Shown here piece by piece: positions 16,441 to 25,007 of a DNA stretch of 64,000 bases. Position numbers and translations under genes: made by a program. Origin of the DNA: Meiothermus cerbereus DSM 11376 (GTDB taxonomy: Bacteria; Deinococcota; Deinococci; Deinococcales; Thermaceae); assembly GCF_000620065.1 (NCBI RefSeq), contig NZ_JHVI01000001.1:180209-244208 (forward strand). Direction: 5' to 3'. Below the pieces are notes generated by a model, which did not search any database, had not been told where the DNA came from, and saw only the letters and a program-made list of their open reading frames with translations. Each line of letters starts with the position of its first letter. The stretch's first letter is position 1.

Positions 16441-17445
16441 ATGGGACTAAGCAAAGGTAAGTTTGAACGGATACAGGCCTGTGCCGACGACCACGGGGTG
16501 ATTGCGGCGGCTGCAATGGATCAGCGGGGTTCCTTACGCAAGGCCATTGCCAAAGCCCGGGGTGCAGACGTAAGCGATGCCGAGCTGACCGAGTTCAAAA
16601 CAGCAGTGGTCAAAATCCTCACCCCCTATGCTTCGGCCATTCTGATCGATACCGAGTATGGCCTGCCCGCCCTGAAGCACAAAGCCCCCCGCACCGGGGT
16701 TTTGCTGGCCTACGAAAAATCGGGCTACGACACCAGCACCGTGGGCCGTCTACCTGACCTGCTGCCTGACCTGAGCGTGCGGCGCATCCAGGAAGCCGGT
16801 GGTGATGCAGTAAAGATTTTGCTCTACTACAACCCCGAAGACGACCCCAAAATCAACACCATCAAGCACGTCTTCATCGAGCGGGTGGGGGCCGAGTGCG
16901 CTGCGCTGGAGATGCCTTTTTTCCTCGAGCCCATTGCCTACAACGACCAACTGGGCGAGGGCCTCGAGTTCGCCAAGGTAAAGCCCCGCTACGTAGCCAA
17001 GTACATGGAAGAGTTCTCCAAAGACCGCTATGGGGTGGACGTGCTCAAGGTCGAGCTGCCCTTCAACATCGCCTACACCAGCGGCACGCTGGGCTTCAAA
17101 GGCGAAGAAGCCTACACCCGCGCCCAGGCCCTGCAGTTCCTCAAAGACACCGCCAGCGCAGCCGGAAAGCCCTTCATCTATCTCTCGGCGGGGGTCAGCG
17201 ATGCGGTCTTCCGTGAGTCGCTGGAGATGGCCGCCGAAGCCGGGGTGCCCTTCAGCGGGGTGCTGTGCGGGCGGGCCACCTGGCAGGACGGCATCCCGGT
17301 CTATGCCAAACAAGGGCTCGAGGCCCTCGAGGCGTGGCTGGCCGATCAGGGGGTGAAGAATATCCAGATGCTCAACCAGGTGCTGGCCAAGGGCGCCAAG
17401 CCCTGGTGGACGCGGTACGGAAGCCTGGAAGCGGCTAGAGGTTAA
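16441..17445 (+). CDS. lacD: Tagatose-1,6-bisphosphate aldolase family protein (LacD-like)
   Basis: This 334-residue protein matches LacD in length and sequence: MDQRGSLRKAI near the N-terminus, ILIDTEYGLPAL, AVKILLYYNPEDD, PFFLEPIAY, and DVLKVELPF holding the Schiff-base lysine of class I aldolases, then ATWQDGIPVY. LacD cleaves tagatose 1,6-bisphosphate to triose phosphates and tolerates other ketose bisphosphates, so it may serve as the fructose-bisphosphate aldolase. ATG 16441 follows GGCGGAG; a longer frame from 16357 would begin inside repeat copy C. A strong terminator follows. Confidence 0.9.
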   Translation: MGLSKGKFERIQACADDHGVIAAAAMDQRGSLRKAIAKARGADVSDAELTEFKTAVVKILTPYASAILIDTEYGLPALKHKAPRTGVLLAYEKSGYDTSTVGRLPDLLPDLSVRRIQEAGGDAVKILLYYNPEDDPKINTIKHVFIERVGAECAALEMPFFLEPIAYNDQLGEGLEFAKVKPRYVAKYMEEFSKDRYGVDVLKVELPFNIAYTSGTLGFKGEEAYTRAQALQFLKDTASAAGKPFIYLSAGVSDAVFRESLEMAAEAGVPFSGVLCGRATWQDGIPVYAKQGLEALEAWLADQGVKNIQMLNQVLAKGAKPWWTRYGSLEAARG

Positions 17446-17463
17446 TCTGCTTTCAGTCAGGTG

Positions 17464-17492
17464 GCGGCTCCCAAGTTTGGGAGCCGCTTTTT
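17464..17492 (+). terminator. Rho-independent terminator after lacD
   Basis: Perfect 11-bp arms (GCGGCTCCCAA and its complement) with a 2-base loop, then five T, 18 bases past the lacD stop. Confidence 0.9.
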
Positions 17493-17632
17493 CGTGCCCT
17501 GGTCAGCTATCGCCCAAGGCTGCCCCATGCCCCAGGTTTGGTCGAGGCCCTCTGCTTGATCAGGTAGAACCTTCAAGCGCTGTTCTGGCCGCACTTTGAG
17601 CCTTTGCGGGTTTAGCGCAAAGCCAAATTTTG

Positions 17633-17661
17633 TTGACAGCCTGCAGCAGCTATGTTAACCT
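17633..17661 (+). promoter_or_regulatory. tRNA-Arg promoter
   Basis: Consensus TTGACA at 17633-17638 with TAACCT 17 bases downstream at 17656-17661, 36 bases before the tRNA 5' end. Confidence 0.65.
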
Positions 17662-17697
17662 ACAGGACGCATTTGGTGGTATTCACCAATGCCACAA

Positions 17698-17774
17698 GGG
17701 CGCGTAGCTCAGTTGGATAGAGCGACTGACTACGGATCAGTAGGTCGTGGGTTCGAATCCTGCCGCGCCCGCCA
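17698..17774 (+). tRNA. tRNA-Arg (anticodon ACG)
   Basis: A 77-base cloverleaf: GGGCGCG pairs with CGCGCCC in the acceptor stem, the D arm is AGCTCAGTTGGATAGAGC, the anticodon stem ACTGA/TCAGT encloses CTACGGA, and the T loop is TTCGAAT. CCA is encoded. Anticodon ACG reads CGN arginine codons after A34 deamination. A terminator follows. Confidence 0.98.
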
Positions 17775-17781
17775 ATCCAGA

Positions 17782-17812
17782 AGCACGGGGTTTAAAGCGC
17801 CCCGTGCTTTTT
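17782..17812 (+). terminator. Terminator of tRNA-Arg
   Basis: Arms AGCACGGGG (17782-17790) and CCCCGTGCT (17800-17808) with a 9-base loop, followed by a T-run. Confidence 0.9.
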
Positions 17813-17944
17813 ACATCAACCCCAGCAAAACTGGTTCACAAAAAACCGTGGTTTCAAAAGCGCTGTGCCCTGGTACACGCCGGAACCACAACAGGCATAA
17901 AGCGCTTGTTGCAAATGGTGGTCATCGCAAACAGTCCACCGGGG

Positions 17945-18214
17945 CTATTTTCGCCACTCTTCGATGCGCTCGTGCAGTTCGCGGGCATAGCGGGGGTTCC
18001 GCCCCCCACCCAGTGCGGCCAGCCCGCCAATCAGGAAAAAGGCCAGGCCTACCGGGATGGGTTTGATCAGGAATGCCGCCAGCACACCGGCAATAATCAA
18101 GCCCAGCCCCACACGGGTACGGCCAGCCAGCAAACCCCGCACCGCCAAAAAAGCCAGGATACCGGGGAGCAGCCACAGCAGCAGCCGCAAAAAAAGTACT
18201 GCGCCTTCGGTCAT
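17945..18214 (-). CDS. Small integral membrane protein
   Basis: This 89-residue protein is very hydrophobic, with three likely membrane segments (about 5-27, 33-48 and 51-68) and a charged C-terminus (NPRYARELHERIEEWRK) probably in the cytoplasm. I do not recognise the family. It starts 21 bases after the stop of the EAL-domain gene on the same strand, suggesting cotranscription, possibly as a membrane partner. Confidence 0.7.
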   Translation of the reverse strand: MTEGAVLFLRLLLWLLPGILAFLAVRGLLAGRTRVGLGLIIAGVLAAFLIKPIPVGLAFFLIGGLAALGGGRNPRYARELHERIEEWRK

Positions 18215-18235
18215 ACAGCTAATGGTAGCAGAGCC

Positions 18236-20239
18236 TTATGAGCCAATACCCCAGACCAGCAGGGCCCCCAGGTCTTCGGCGGGGACAGGCCAGCCCAGGA
18301 TGTGCCCCTGTCCGAAGTCGGCGCCCAGTTCCTTCATACGGGTAAGCTGAGACTGTTCCTCCAAACCTTTGGCCACGGCCTTGGTGCCCACCGCGTGCAC
18401 CATGTCGATGGCGGCCTTTGCCAGTGTGGCGTTTTCCGAGACCGAAAGGAGCGGGTTTAGTTTTATCCAGTCGATGGGAAGGCGCTTGAGCTGGGTAAGC
18501 GGGAGGGGGTTGGTGCCAAAGTTATCGAGGGCAATCAAAACGCCCAGGTGCTTGAGGATCTCGAGGCTACGACCGGTGGTATCGAGGTCACTCAAGATGG
18601 CTTCTTCGCGCACCTCGATAATGAGAATATCGGCCGGCAGGCGCCTGGCCGAGAGCATCTCCTGCAACACATTGGGGAAGTTCGGATCAACCAGGGTTTC
18701 GGTTGAAACATTGAGGCTAAAACGGGCGTTGACGCCAGAGGGCCTCCAGAGGGCGGCCTGCTCGAGCACTTTGTCCAGGGCCCAGCAATCCTGGGCGCTC
18801 ATGAGACCTACCTGCTCAGCCAGGGGCAAAAACTCACCCGCCCGGTGCAGCCCTTTGGGCCGGGGCCAGCGGGCCAGGGCCTCCACTGCAACCAGCTCGA
18901 GGTCGTTCAGGTTGAACACCGGCTGAAAGTGCAGGGTTAGGCCGTCTTGTGAGATGGCCTCCTGTAGTTCGGTTGCACCGGGGGTCAGGAGGCGAATACC
19001 ACCACCAGCCTGGAGGGCCATCTGGCAGGCTTGTTCAGCCTGGTTCCAGAGCCCCTCCAGGGTGGTGGCATCCTGGGGGTACATGGCAATACCAATACCC
19101 ACCTTTAGACCCGATAGCGCAGCCCGCAAGCGGGCCAGCAAGCGGTGGGCCACCCGGCTGGCCCCGGCTGTCCAGCGCACCTCGGAGAGCAAGAGGGCAA
19201 AACCCTGCTCACCCAGGTACGCCAGGGAGTCGCTCTGACGCAGGGTATAGGCAATTTCGCGGGCAGCCCGTTCGATCTGGGCTTTGTTCATGCCCTCAAC
19301 CTGAATGCGCATCAGGGCCAGTGAGCGCTCGTAGCGCTGGGCCATCGAGAGGGCCTGGGCTAAATTGAGTTCGAACTCGCTGCGCTTAACCGCCAGCGAC
19401 TTGCGCTCGGGGGTCTGGATTTTGATGTCGTCTTTGAGCGGGCGCAGGATACGCTCGATAACCTGGGCCAGGGCCAGGGCCAAGGTCTCGTCGGCGTTGC
19501 TCCATTTTCGGGGCTGGAGGCTTTCGATCCACATCACACCCCGCAGGCCCCCCTCCGCATGGAACACCACCTGCAAAACGGCCCCCAGGCCGCGGCTCAT
19601 CAGGATGTCGCGCAGCTCGGTCATACGGGCGTCCTGGCGCGCATCATCGGCAGCGATCAGCAGGTTGCGCTCGAGCACCTGAAAATAGACCGGGTAGCGT
19701 TCAGGCTGAAGGTCGTCCGGGGGAGAGGCTTCGGGGTACTGTCCAACCAGCTTCAGGTGAGGTGCGTTGCTGTCGCGCAGCCACAAACAGATTCCCTTGA
19801 AGCCCAGCGAAACCAGCATCTCGCCCAGCTTGGGCAGGGCTTCCTCTACACTGGCAAATCGGCGCTGGGTAATCTCTAGCAAGGAGCGTTGCCAGGTTTC
19901 CTTGGGCATGGGGTTTACCGCCACGCCCTGGGACTCAACCAAAAGCGACTGCAAGGCTTCGATCAGGGCCAGTTTGGCACGTTCGTTTAAGTTGTAGCCT
20001 TTTTGCCCAATGTGCAGGCGGGGGGCTGCCCACACCAGACGGCTGCTCACCCAGGATTCGCCGGTAAGCAGGTTGAGCAATAGCTCCTGGGCTTCCTGGG
20101 GTTTGAGTACCACACCCCCCGCCCCTCCCAGGCGCACAGCCATACCAGAGGGCAAATCCTGGTGCTCAATTAGGAGCGTGGCTCCTTCAATCGAGAGCGG
20201 TGCAAATAGTTTCCAGCCAACCTCGTTCACCTGTTCCAA
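18236..20239 (-). CDS. GAF-GGDEF-EAL protein with degenerate catalytic motifs
   Basis: This 667-residue protein has an N-terminal region (1-110), a GAF-like domain (about 115-262), a GGDEF-like domain (about 280-415) and an EAL domain (about 422-660). The GGDEF signature is replaced by GEQGF (343-347). In the EAL domain E453-A-L is kept, but DDFG has become DNFG (572-575), KID has become KLN (593-595) and the late EGxE motif is KGLE (624-627). Loss of these metal-binding residues suggests no phosphodiesterase activity; it may bind c-di-GMP or act as a scaffold. TTG start with AAGGGAAAGGA directly upstream. Confidence 0.9.
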   Translation of the reverse strand: MEQVNEVGWKLFAPLSIEGATLLIEHQDLPSGMAVRLGGAGGVVLKPQEAQELLLNLLTGESWVSSRLVWAAPRLHIGQKGYNLNERAKLALIEALQSLLVESQGVAVNPMPKETWQRSLLEITQRRFASVEEALPKLGEMLVSLGFKGICLWLRDSNAPHLKLVGQYPEASPPDDLQPERYPVYFQVLERNLLIAADDARQDARMTELRDILMSRGLGAVLQVVFHAEGGLRGVMWIESLQPRKWSNADETLALALAQVIERILRPLKDDIKIQTPERKSLAVKRSEFELNLAQALSMAQRYERSLALMRIQVEGMNKAQIERAAREIAYTLRQSDSLAYLGEQGFALLLSEVRWTAGASRVAHRLLARLRAALSGLKVGIGIAMYPQDATTLEGLWNQAEQACQMALQAGGGIRLLTPGATELQEAISQDGLTLHFQPVFNLNDLELVAVEALARWPRPKGLHRAGEFLPLAEQVGLMSAQDCWALDKVLEQAALWRPSGVNARFSLNVSTETLVDPNFPNVLQEMLSARRLPADILIIEVREEAILSDLDTTGRSLEILKHLGVLIALDNFGTNPLPLTQLKRLPIDWIKLNPLLSVSENATLAKAAIDMVHAVGTKAVAKGLEEQSQLTRMKELGADFGQGHILGWPVPAEDLGALLVWGIGS

Positions 20240-20326
20240 TCCTTTCCCTTGAGACTCAAAGCACCCCCTCTAATGTAGCAAGCCGAATAGAGGTGTGCAT
20301 GGTTATTGGTCACATCCCGCTACGCA

Positions 20327-21220
20327 TTACGCCGACCCAGCGATAACCTGGAGCCCTCCGGGAATCATCCGCACCCGATACTCCTGGCTGGGCTCGAGCA
20401 ATTCCCCGTCGGAATGAGCTGGAACCGGCCGGTCGAAGCGAACCACAAACTCGGCCCCGCGAAAGAAGCGCAGCCGGGGGTGGTGCACATGCTTGCCCAT
20501 AATCAGCCGGGGTAAAATCCCCACCACCCCCAACCGGCTAAACGCTCCCGCCACCGCTACGGAAATAAGACCATCGGTAGGTACGGCGTCTGGCACGATG
20601 GGGATACCCCCACCATAGGTCGAGCCATTCATCAGGGCCACCAGCAGGCTAGGGCCCTGGTAGAGGGTCTGGTTGTTCTGGATGAGCTCGAGGGTGGGTA
20701 GCTCGAGTTCCTTGAGTACGCCAAACATCGAGTACAAGTAGCGGGGCATCCCCCGCAAAAAGGTGGGGGCCGAGAGGGCCTTGCGGGCCACCGCTGCATC
20801 AAAGCCGATGCCCAGGCTGGCCCCGTACGGCTGGTTGTTCACCAGGCCCAGATCCACCCTGCGGATGGTTGCCTGCAGAGCGGTGCGTAGAGCGGCCTCG
20901 AGGGGCAGCTTATGCAGGCCCACCATGCGGGCAAAGTCGTTGCCACTACCGATAGGTATAACCCCAATGGCCTTGTCCGATCCGGCGATTCCCCGCAGCA
21001 CCTCGTGCACAGTTCCGTCGCCCCCCACGGCCACCACCCGGCTGCTGGCAGGGGCCTTCTGGGCTATCTGGATGGCGTGCCCGGGAAACTCGGTGATAGC
21101 GATCTCTATGTCGGAGGATTGGGCGTACTGGCGTATGGCGGCCTCGAGGCGCCCCAACATCTGGCCCACCCGCCCACGCCCGGCTGCTGGGTTGATAACA
21201 AAGGTCGTATGGCTGCCCAT
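20327..21220 (-). CDS. Diacylglycerol/lipid kinase family protein (DagK/YegS-like)
   Basis: This 297-residue protein belongs to the DAGK catalytic-domain family that phosphorylates lipids such as diacylglycerol. The N-terminal VINPAAGRGR, the nucleotide-binding VVAVGGDGTVHEVLRGI, and IPIGSGNDFARMVGL are present, and DGLISVAVAG in the C-terminal half is the usual second motif. It would act at the inner membrane face in phospholipid recycling. The gene is transcribed alone; a TTAGATTCTAA palindrome lies just upstream. Confidence 0.9.
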   Translation of the reverse strand: MGSHTTFVINPAAGRGRVGQMLGRLEAAIRQYAQSSDIEIAITEFPGHAIQIAQKAPASSRVVAVGGDGTVHEVLRGIAGSDKAIGVIPIGSGNDFARMVGLHKLPLEAALRTALQATIRRVDLGLVNNQPYGASLGIGFDAAVARKALSAPTFLRGMPRYLYSMFGVLKELELPTLELIQNNQTLYQGPSLLVALMNGSTYGGGIPIVPDAVPTDGLISVAVAGAFSRLGVVGILPRLIMGKHVHHPRLRFFRGAEFVVRFDRPVPAHSDGELLEPSQEYRVRMIPGGLQVIAGSA

Positions 21221-21369
21221 TACATTTCATTAGATTCTAACAGAGAGAGGCGTTGTACAATACGGTTATTCAAGAGGTGGTTTCCCAAAACCGCCACGCC
21301 GTTATCACCAGGGGCTCTCGGCAAGGCGTAAACTCTAAGGCCCCGGAGGCTCTCCCAAAGGATGGTTCT

Positions 21370-22239
21370 ATGAACCGGCCCGTAGCGCAAACCCACCTTT
21401 CGCAGCTCGCCGAGTTGTTTTGCTGGATGGATGAGGCCCCAGAGCGCCGCACGCTGGCGCCCGAGGCGCGTACCCCCGAAGGGTTGTGGTGGGAGGTTCT
21501 GGCCGGCGAGGACGAAAAAGCCTGGGTCTGGCTGGAGGAGGGTCGGGTGCAGGGGTACGGCGCTTTGGTGCCCTTCTGGGATGGGGCAGCGCTCGAGGGT
21601 CCTATCATCCGCGCCGGCGATGGCAAGGCGCTTTTAGAGCACCTTATCAAAAAAGCACGCCAGGAAGGCTTTCCGACCCTTTATGCCTTCCCCGAGGCCA
21701 GCAACCGCCAGGCTCGAGCGCTGCTGGAGCAGCTGGGCTTTTCTGCCGAGCACACCACTTACTTTTACACCATTGGCCGTACCGATCTGAGCTACCCTGT
21801 TCCCGCCGGCTACAGGGTTGAGCGGGCCGAACCCTGCGACCCTCAGGTTTACCGCGACCTTTACAGCCGCGCCGAGGATGGCTGGAGCCTGCGCCTGCAC
21901 TGGACCGACGAGGAACTGCGGCAGCACTTTATTGGCTCCGATGTGGAGCTTTTTATGGCCTATACCAACAAAACCGGGGAGCCGGTGGGTCTGGCCGAGC
22001 TCGAGCTAGACGATACCCGGGCCGAAATCGCCTACATTGGGGTGGTGCCGGAGGCCAGGGGCAGGGGCCTGGGGCGTGCATTGCTGGGTACCGCTGCCGA
22101 GTGGGCCTTCGGCAATCCGCAAATCCAGAGCTTGCAGGTGCGCGCCCACGACCACGAAAAGGCGGCCCAGGCCCTTTACAAACGCCTGGGTTTTAGACAG
22201 ACCAGCGCTGTTGTAACCTACGCGCTCGAGCTTTTTTGA
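21370..22239 (+). CDS. Tandem GNAT acetyltransferase
   Basis: This 289-residue protein has two GNAT-like halves. The C-terminal half carries a full acetyl-CoA site (IAYIGVVPEARGRGLGRALLG, residues about 215-237) and YKRLGFRQT; the N-terminal half has a weaker ARALLEQLGF. The layout resembles mycothiol synthase-type tandem GNATs, but the substrate is unknown. ATG 21370 follows AAAGGATGG by about 7 bases; the frame upstream has no support. Confidence 0.85.
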   Translation: MNRPVAQTHLSQLAELFCWMDEAPERRTLAPEARTPEGLWWEVLAGEDEKAWVWLEEGRVQGYGALVPFWDGAALEGPIIRAGDGKALLEHLIKKARQEGFPTLYAFPEASNRQARALLEQLGFSAEHTTYFYTIGRTDLSYPVPAGYRVERAEPCDPQVYRDLYSRAEDGWSLRLHWTDEELRQHFIGSDVELFMAYTNKTGEPVGLAELELDDTRAEIAYIGVVPEARGRGLGRALLGTAAEWAFGNPQIQSLQVRAHDHEKAAQALYKRLGFRQTSAVVTYALELF

Positions 22240-22379
22240 TGGGGCCGAAAGCCCAAGGCTATTGAACTTGCCGTCAGGGCCAGCAGTCAACTGAAGTTAC
22301 GCAGCTTCGAGGAATCGCTGTAGCTCAAGCTCGCCCACAGGCTTTTATCATATGCGGTATGAATGATAAGAAATGTCTC

Positions 22380-22487
22380 TGATTTGTTCTTTTTCTGGGG
22401 CCCCCGCCTGAAGCGCGCGCAGCAACAGCCTGAAAAACGATGGTGCTCCAACAATCCCTAACGGAACGGTTCAGGCGGGGTTCACAT
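22380..22487 (+). repeat. Dispersed 79-bp element, copy B
   Basis: The core (22402-22480) has exactly complementary ends CCCCGCCTGAA and TTCAGGCGGGG, and matches copies A and C. It lies in the 338-bp gap between two convergent genes. The same gap holds an inverted repeat TTATCAT-N11-ATGATAA at 22345-22369; no gene was found in it. Confidence 0.85.
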
Positions 22488-22577
22488 CACTGCCCATTCC
22501 ACCTGAGCATCGTTCAGGATGGGGCAGATTACCCGCAACACCCGGAGGATGCGCTCGGGAATGGAGGTCATAGGGTT

Positions 22578-23663
22578 CTACCGCTGGCTCAGTTCATATA
22601 GCTCAAAGGCATCGGGATCGAAGCGACACTGGGTCAGGTCTTCCCAGTATAGCCAGCCCTCCCGCAGGGCTGGAAAGTTGCAAAACCCCCCCTCCGCCTT
22701 GAGGTGAAAGGCCAGCTCACAAGGTTCACTGACCCCTTCCTGAAAAGCCATCAGGGCGCTGTGGTAAGCCCCAAAGCTGGACAAAGCCTGCGACCCCACC
22801 ATAGCCTTTTTGCCTTCCGAGCGGTTCAGGGCCAGCATCTCCAGGCTTTGGGTGTAGCCGGTGCGGGCCGGCTTGAGGTTCAAAATGTCAAAGGTCTCGA
22901 GCTGCAATTCGCGCCACAGGTCGCGCAGGGTAAAGGCCGAGTCATCGGCAATGAGGGGCAGGATGGCGGCCTTGCGCAGGCCTTTGCGGGCCAGCACCTC
23001 GGCCACCGGCAAGGGTTCTTCCACATACAGCAGCCCGGCCTCGGCCCACTTCCGCAAGTACATTTCGGCCTCCGCGGGAGACAGGGTCTCGTTGGCATCG
23101 GCATAGAGTTCGACATCGGGAAAATGTTCCTTCAGCGCGGCAATTCGCGCCAGGTCGCCCTGTAGGTCGCGCCCTACTTTCACCTTCAACACCCGTACCC
23201 CGGCTTGGTAGACCGCACGGGCGTCGGCCAGCATCTGGGCCTCGTCGGCGATGCCCAGGATATAGCTCACCCGCACCCGCGGGTGGTGCGGCTCAAAAAC
23301 CTGCCACAGCCCCTGGCCTTCGCTATGGGCCCAGGCTTCCCACAGTGCGATGTCTAGGCCCGCTTTGGCAGTAAGGTTGTTGGGGAAGTTGTCCAGGATA
23401 TTCTGGATGGCCTCGGTGTCCTCGACCTCCAGGCCCAAAAGCTGTGGGGATAGGTATTTCAGCGCGGCCAGCACCGTACCCAGGGTTTCGCCGTAAATGG
23501 TAGGGCGGGGCGGAATCTCTGCGCGGCCAACTGCCCCATCGGAAAGCTCGACCTCGAGCAAAACGTGCTCCAGCGCTGCTAGTTCCGAGGCTTTGCCCCA
23601 GCGCAAAGCCCCCTTTAGGGGCAGGCGGAACGGGCGGGGGCTGATTCGCTTTATTTTAGGCAT
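22578..23663 (-). CDS. Mandelate racemase/muconate lactonizing enzyme family protein
   Basis: This 361-residue enolase-superfamily enzyme has the LKVKVG base motif, metal ligands in YADANE, VEEPLP and ADDSAF, and KPARTGYTQS at the position of the second catalytic Lys. These are features of muconate cycloisomerase, o-succinylbenzoate synthase and dipeptide-epimerase subgroups; I cannot choose among them. ATG 23663 overlaps the end of the P-loop gene upstream by 8 bases, with GGAG inside that gene, so the two are translationally coupled. Confidence 0.88.
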   Translation of the reverse strand: MPKIKRISPRPFRLPLKGALRWGKASELAALEHVLLEVELSDGAVGRAEIPPRPTIYGETLGTVLAALKYLSPQLLGLEVEDTEAIQNILDNFPNNLTAKAGLDIALWEAWAHSEGQGLWQVFEPHHPRVRVSYILGIADEAQMLADARAVYQAGVRVLKVKVGRDLQGDLARIAALKEHFPDVELYADANETLSPAEAEMYLRKWAEAGLLYVEEPLPVAEVLARKGLRKAAILPLIADDSAFTLRDLWRELQLETFDILNLKPARTGYTQSLEMLALNRSEGKKAMVGSQALSSFGAYHSALMAFQEGVSEPCELAFHLKAEGGFCNFPALREGWLYWEDLTQCRFDPDAFELYELSQR

Positions 23664-24396
23664 GAATTCGCTCCACAAAGGCCCGAATGGCCGCCGCTTC
23701 TTCATCGAGGCTCAGGGCTTCGGTGTCCAGAAATAAGGCCCGTGGCGAACCCAGCAGCACCTTACGGGTTCCATCAGGATTGTAGTTTTTGCGCTCTTCG
23801 GCCACAATTTTGAGTTTAGCGGCAAGTTCTTGCAGGGGAACCTGCCAGCTCAGGGCCTCCTCGAGCTCTGCCTCGCTCAAAACCCCCTGGGCCAGTTGGC
23901 GCAAGGTTGCCAGGTCGCCTTTGTCTACCCGCACCTTATCGAAGGCATCCCCTCGCCCCAGCAGGCGCGAAAGGCGGGTCAGGTCGCGGGCCTCCAGCAC
24001 GATGAAGTAGCTCTGGGGAAGCCGCTTTAGAGCAAAACCGACTTCCTCCTCACCCCGCAAACCATCGAACAACAAGGGCCAGGTGGGCATAGCGCGGCCA
24101 TTGAGCAGGATTTCCGCTACTCCGCCGGGGTGTTCCTGGCGAAAGCGCCGGGTGAGGGCAAAGCGCTCACTGCGGTCTAGCGGTGGTTGGGCATAGCCGT
24201 ACAGGGGAAACACATAGCGGTCTACCAGCTCGCGCCGGTCGGGCAGGGTGGGGTAGTTTAGGCGCTTTAGCAGGCTGGTCTTGCCCACCCCGGTCAGGCC
24301 CACCAGTATCAGCAGGGGCATTTCAGCAAGGGGGCGGCTTTGTGGGGCTTCTTCGCCCGGCAGGTACAGGCTGGCTCTGGTGAGGCTGGCATTCAT
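23656..24396 (-). CDS. P-loop NTP-binding protein of unknown function
   Basis: This 246-residue protein has a clear Walker A (GLTGVGKTSLLKRL, about residues 30-43) and a compact kinase-like fold with Arg-rich lid segments (RRFRQEHPGG); FIVLEARDLTRL may serve as the Walker B strand. It resembles small nucleotide or sugar kinases but I do not recognise the family. Its ATG faces that of pyrE 37 bases away. It is coupled to the enolase-superfamily gene downstream. Confidence 0.75.
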   Translation of the reverse strand: MNASLTRASLYLPGEEAPQSRPLAEMPLLILVGLTGVGKTSLLKRLNYPTLPDRRELVDRYVFPLYGYAQPPLDRSERFALTRRFRQEHPGGVAEILLNGRAMPTWPLLFDGLRGEEEVGFALKRLPQSYFIVLEARDLTRLSRLLGRGDAFDKVRVDKGDLATLRQLAQGVLSEAELEEALSWQVPLQELAAKLKIVAEERKNYNPDGTRKVLLGSPRALFLDTEALSLDEEAAAIRAFVERIHA

Positions 24397-24419
24397 GCCC
24401 ACAGTGTAAGCCAGTCGGG

Positions 24420-24425
24420 TAGCAT
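24420..24425 (+). promoter_or_regulatory. -10 box of leaderless pyrE
   Basis: TAGCAT ends 7 bases before the GTG at 24433. No ribosome-binding site is present, and the position supports the GTG as the start. Confidence 0.5.
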
Positions 24426-24432
24426 AGGGGTT

Positions 24433-24984
24433 GTGGATGTTCTTAACCTCTACAAAGAGACCGGGGCCTTGCTGGAGGGTCATTTTTTACTGCGCTCGGG
24501 CAGGCACTCCCCCAGGTTCCTGCAATCCACCACCCTGCTCCAGCACCCCTTGTATGCTGAGGCCGTGGGACAGGCCCTAGGCGAGCTATTCGAGACGCTC
24601 GAGCTCAATTTTGTAATTGGCCCCGCCATGGGGGGCGTCATCCTCGCCTTCGTAACGGCCAAGGCCCTGGGTGTGCGGGCGCTCTTCGCCGAGAAGAACG
24701 GCCAGGGAAGCATGTGGGTACGTGAGGGGCTTACCATCCACCCCGGTGAACGCTTCCTGGCCGTAGAGGATGTGGTCACCACCGGCAGCTCGGTACAGCA
24801 GGCTATTCGGGCTGCCGAGGCCAGAGGAGCCCAGTGTGTTGCGGTGGGGGCTATCGTAGACCGAAGTGCAGGCCGGGCCGAGTTTAGCGTGCCCTACCGC
24901 TCGCTGGTGCAGCTCGATTTTCCAACCTATGCCCCCGAAGCCTGCCCGTTGTGCCAACGGGGAGAGCCCTTACAGGAAGTCTAG
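24433..24984 (+). CDS. pyrE: Orotate phosphoribosyltransferase
   Basis: This 183-residue enzyme joins orotate to PRPP in pyrimidine synthesis. It shows LRSGRHSPRFLQ near the N-terminus, the AEKNG loop residues and the PRPP signature VEDVVTTGSSVQQAI. The C-terminus ends in CPLCQRGEPL, a Cys pair seen in several thermophile and cyanobacterial-type OPRTs. The GTG start gives the family N-terminus (DVLNLYKETGALLEGHF); the longer frame from 24340 overlaps the divergent gene and is rejected. Confidence 0.95.
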   Translation: MDVLNLYKETGALLEGHFLLRSGRHSPRFLQSTTLLQHPLYAEAVGQALGELFETLELNFVIGPAMGGVILAFVTAKALGVRALFAEKNGQGSMWVREGLTIHPGERFLAVEDVVTTGSSVQQAIRAAEARGAQCVAVGAIVDRSAGRAEFSVPYRSLVQLDFPTYAPEACPLCQRGEPLQEV

Positions 24985-24991
24985 GCAGACT

Positions 24992-25000
24992 TGGTAGGCT
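24992..25000 (+). promoter_or_regulatory. Extended -10 of a leaderless membrane-protein gene
   Basis: TGG-TAGGCT ends 7 bases before ATG 25008, overlapping nothing but the 23-base gap after pyrE. Confidence 0.55.
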
Positions 25001-25007
25001 AGGGCAT

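Noticed and set aside
24340..24432. Longer pyrE start at 24340
   Set aside because: It overlaps the coding start of the divergent P-loop gene and adds 31 residues without similarity to the enzyme family; GTG 24433 has a -10 box at the expected distance.
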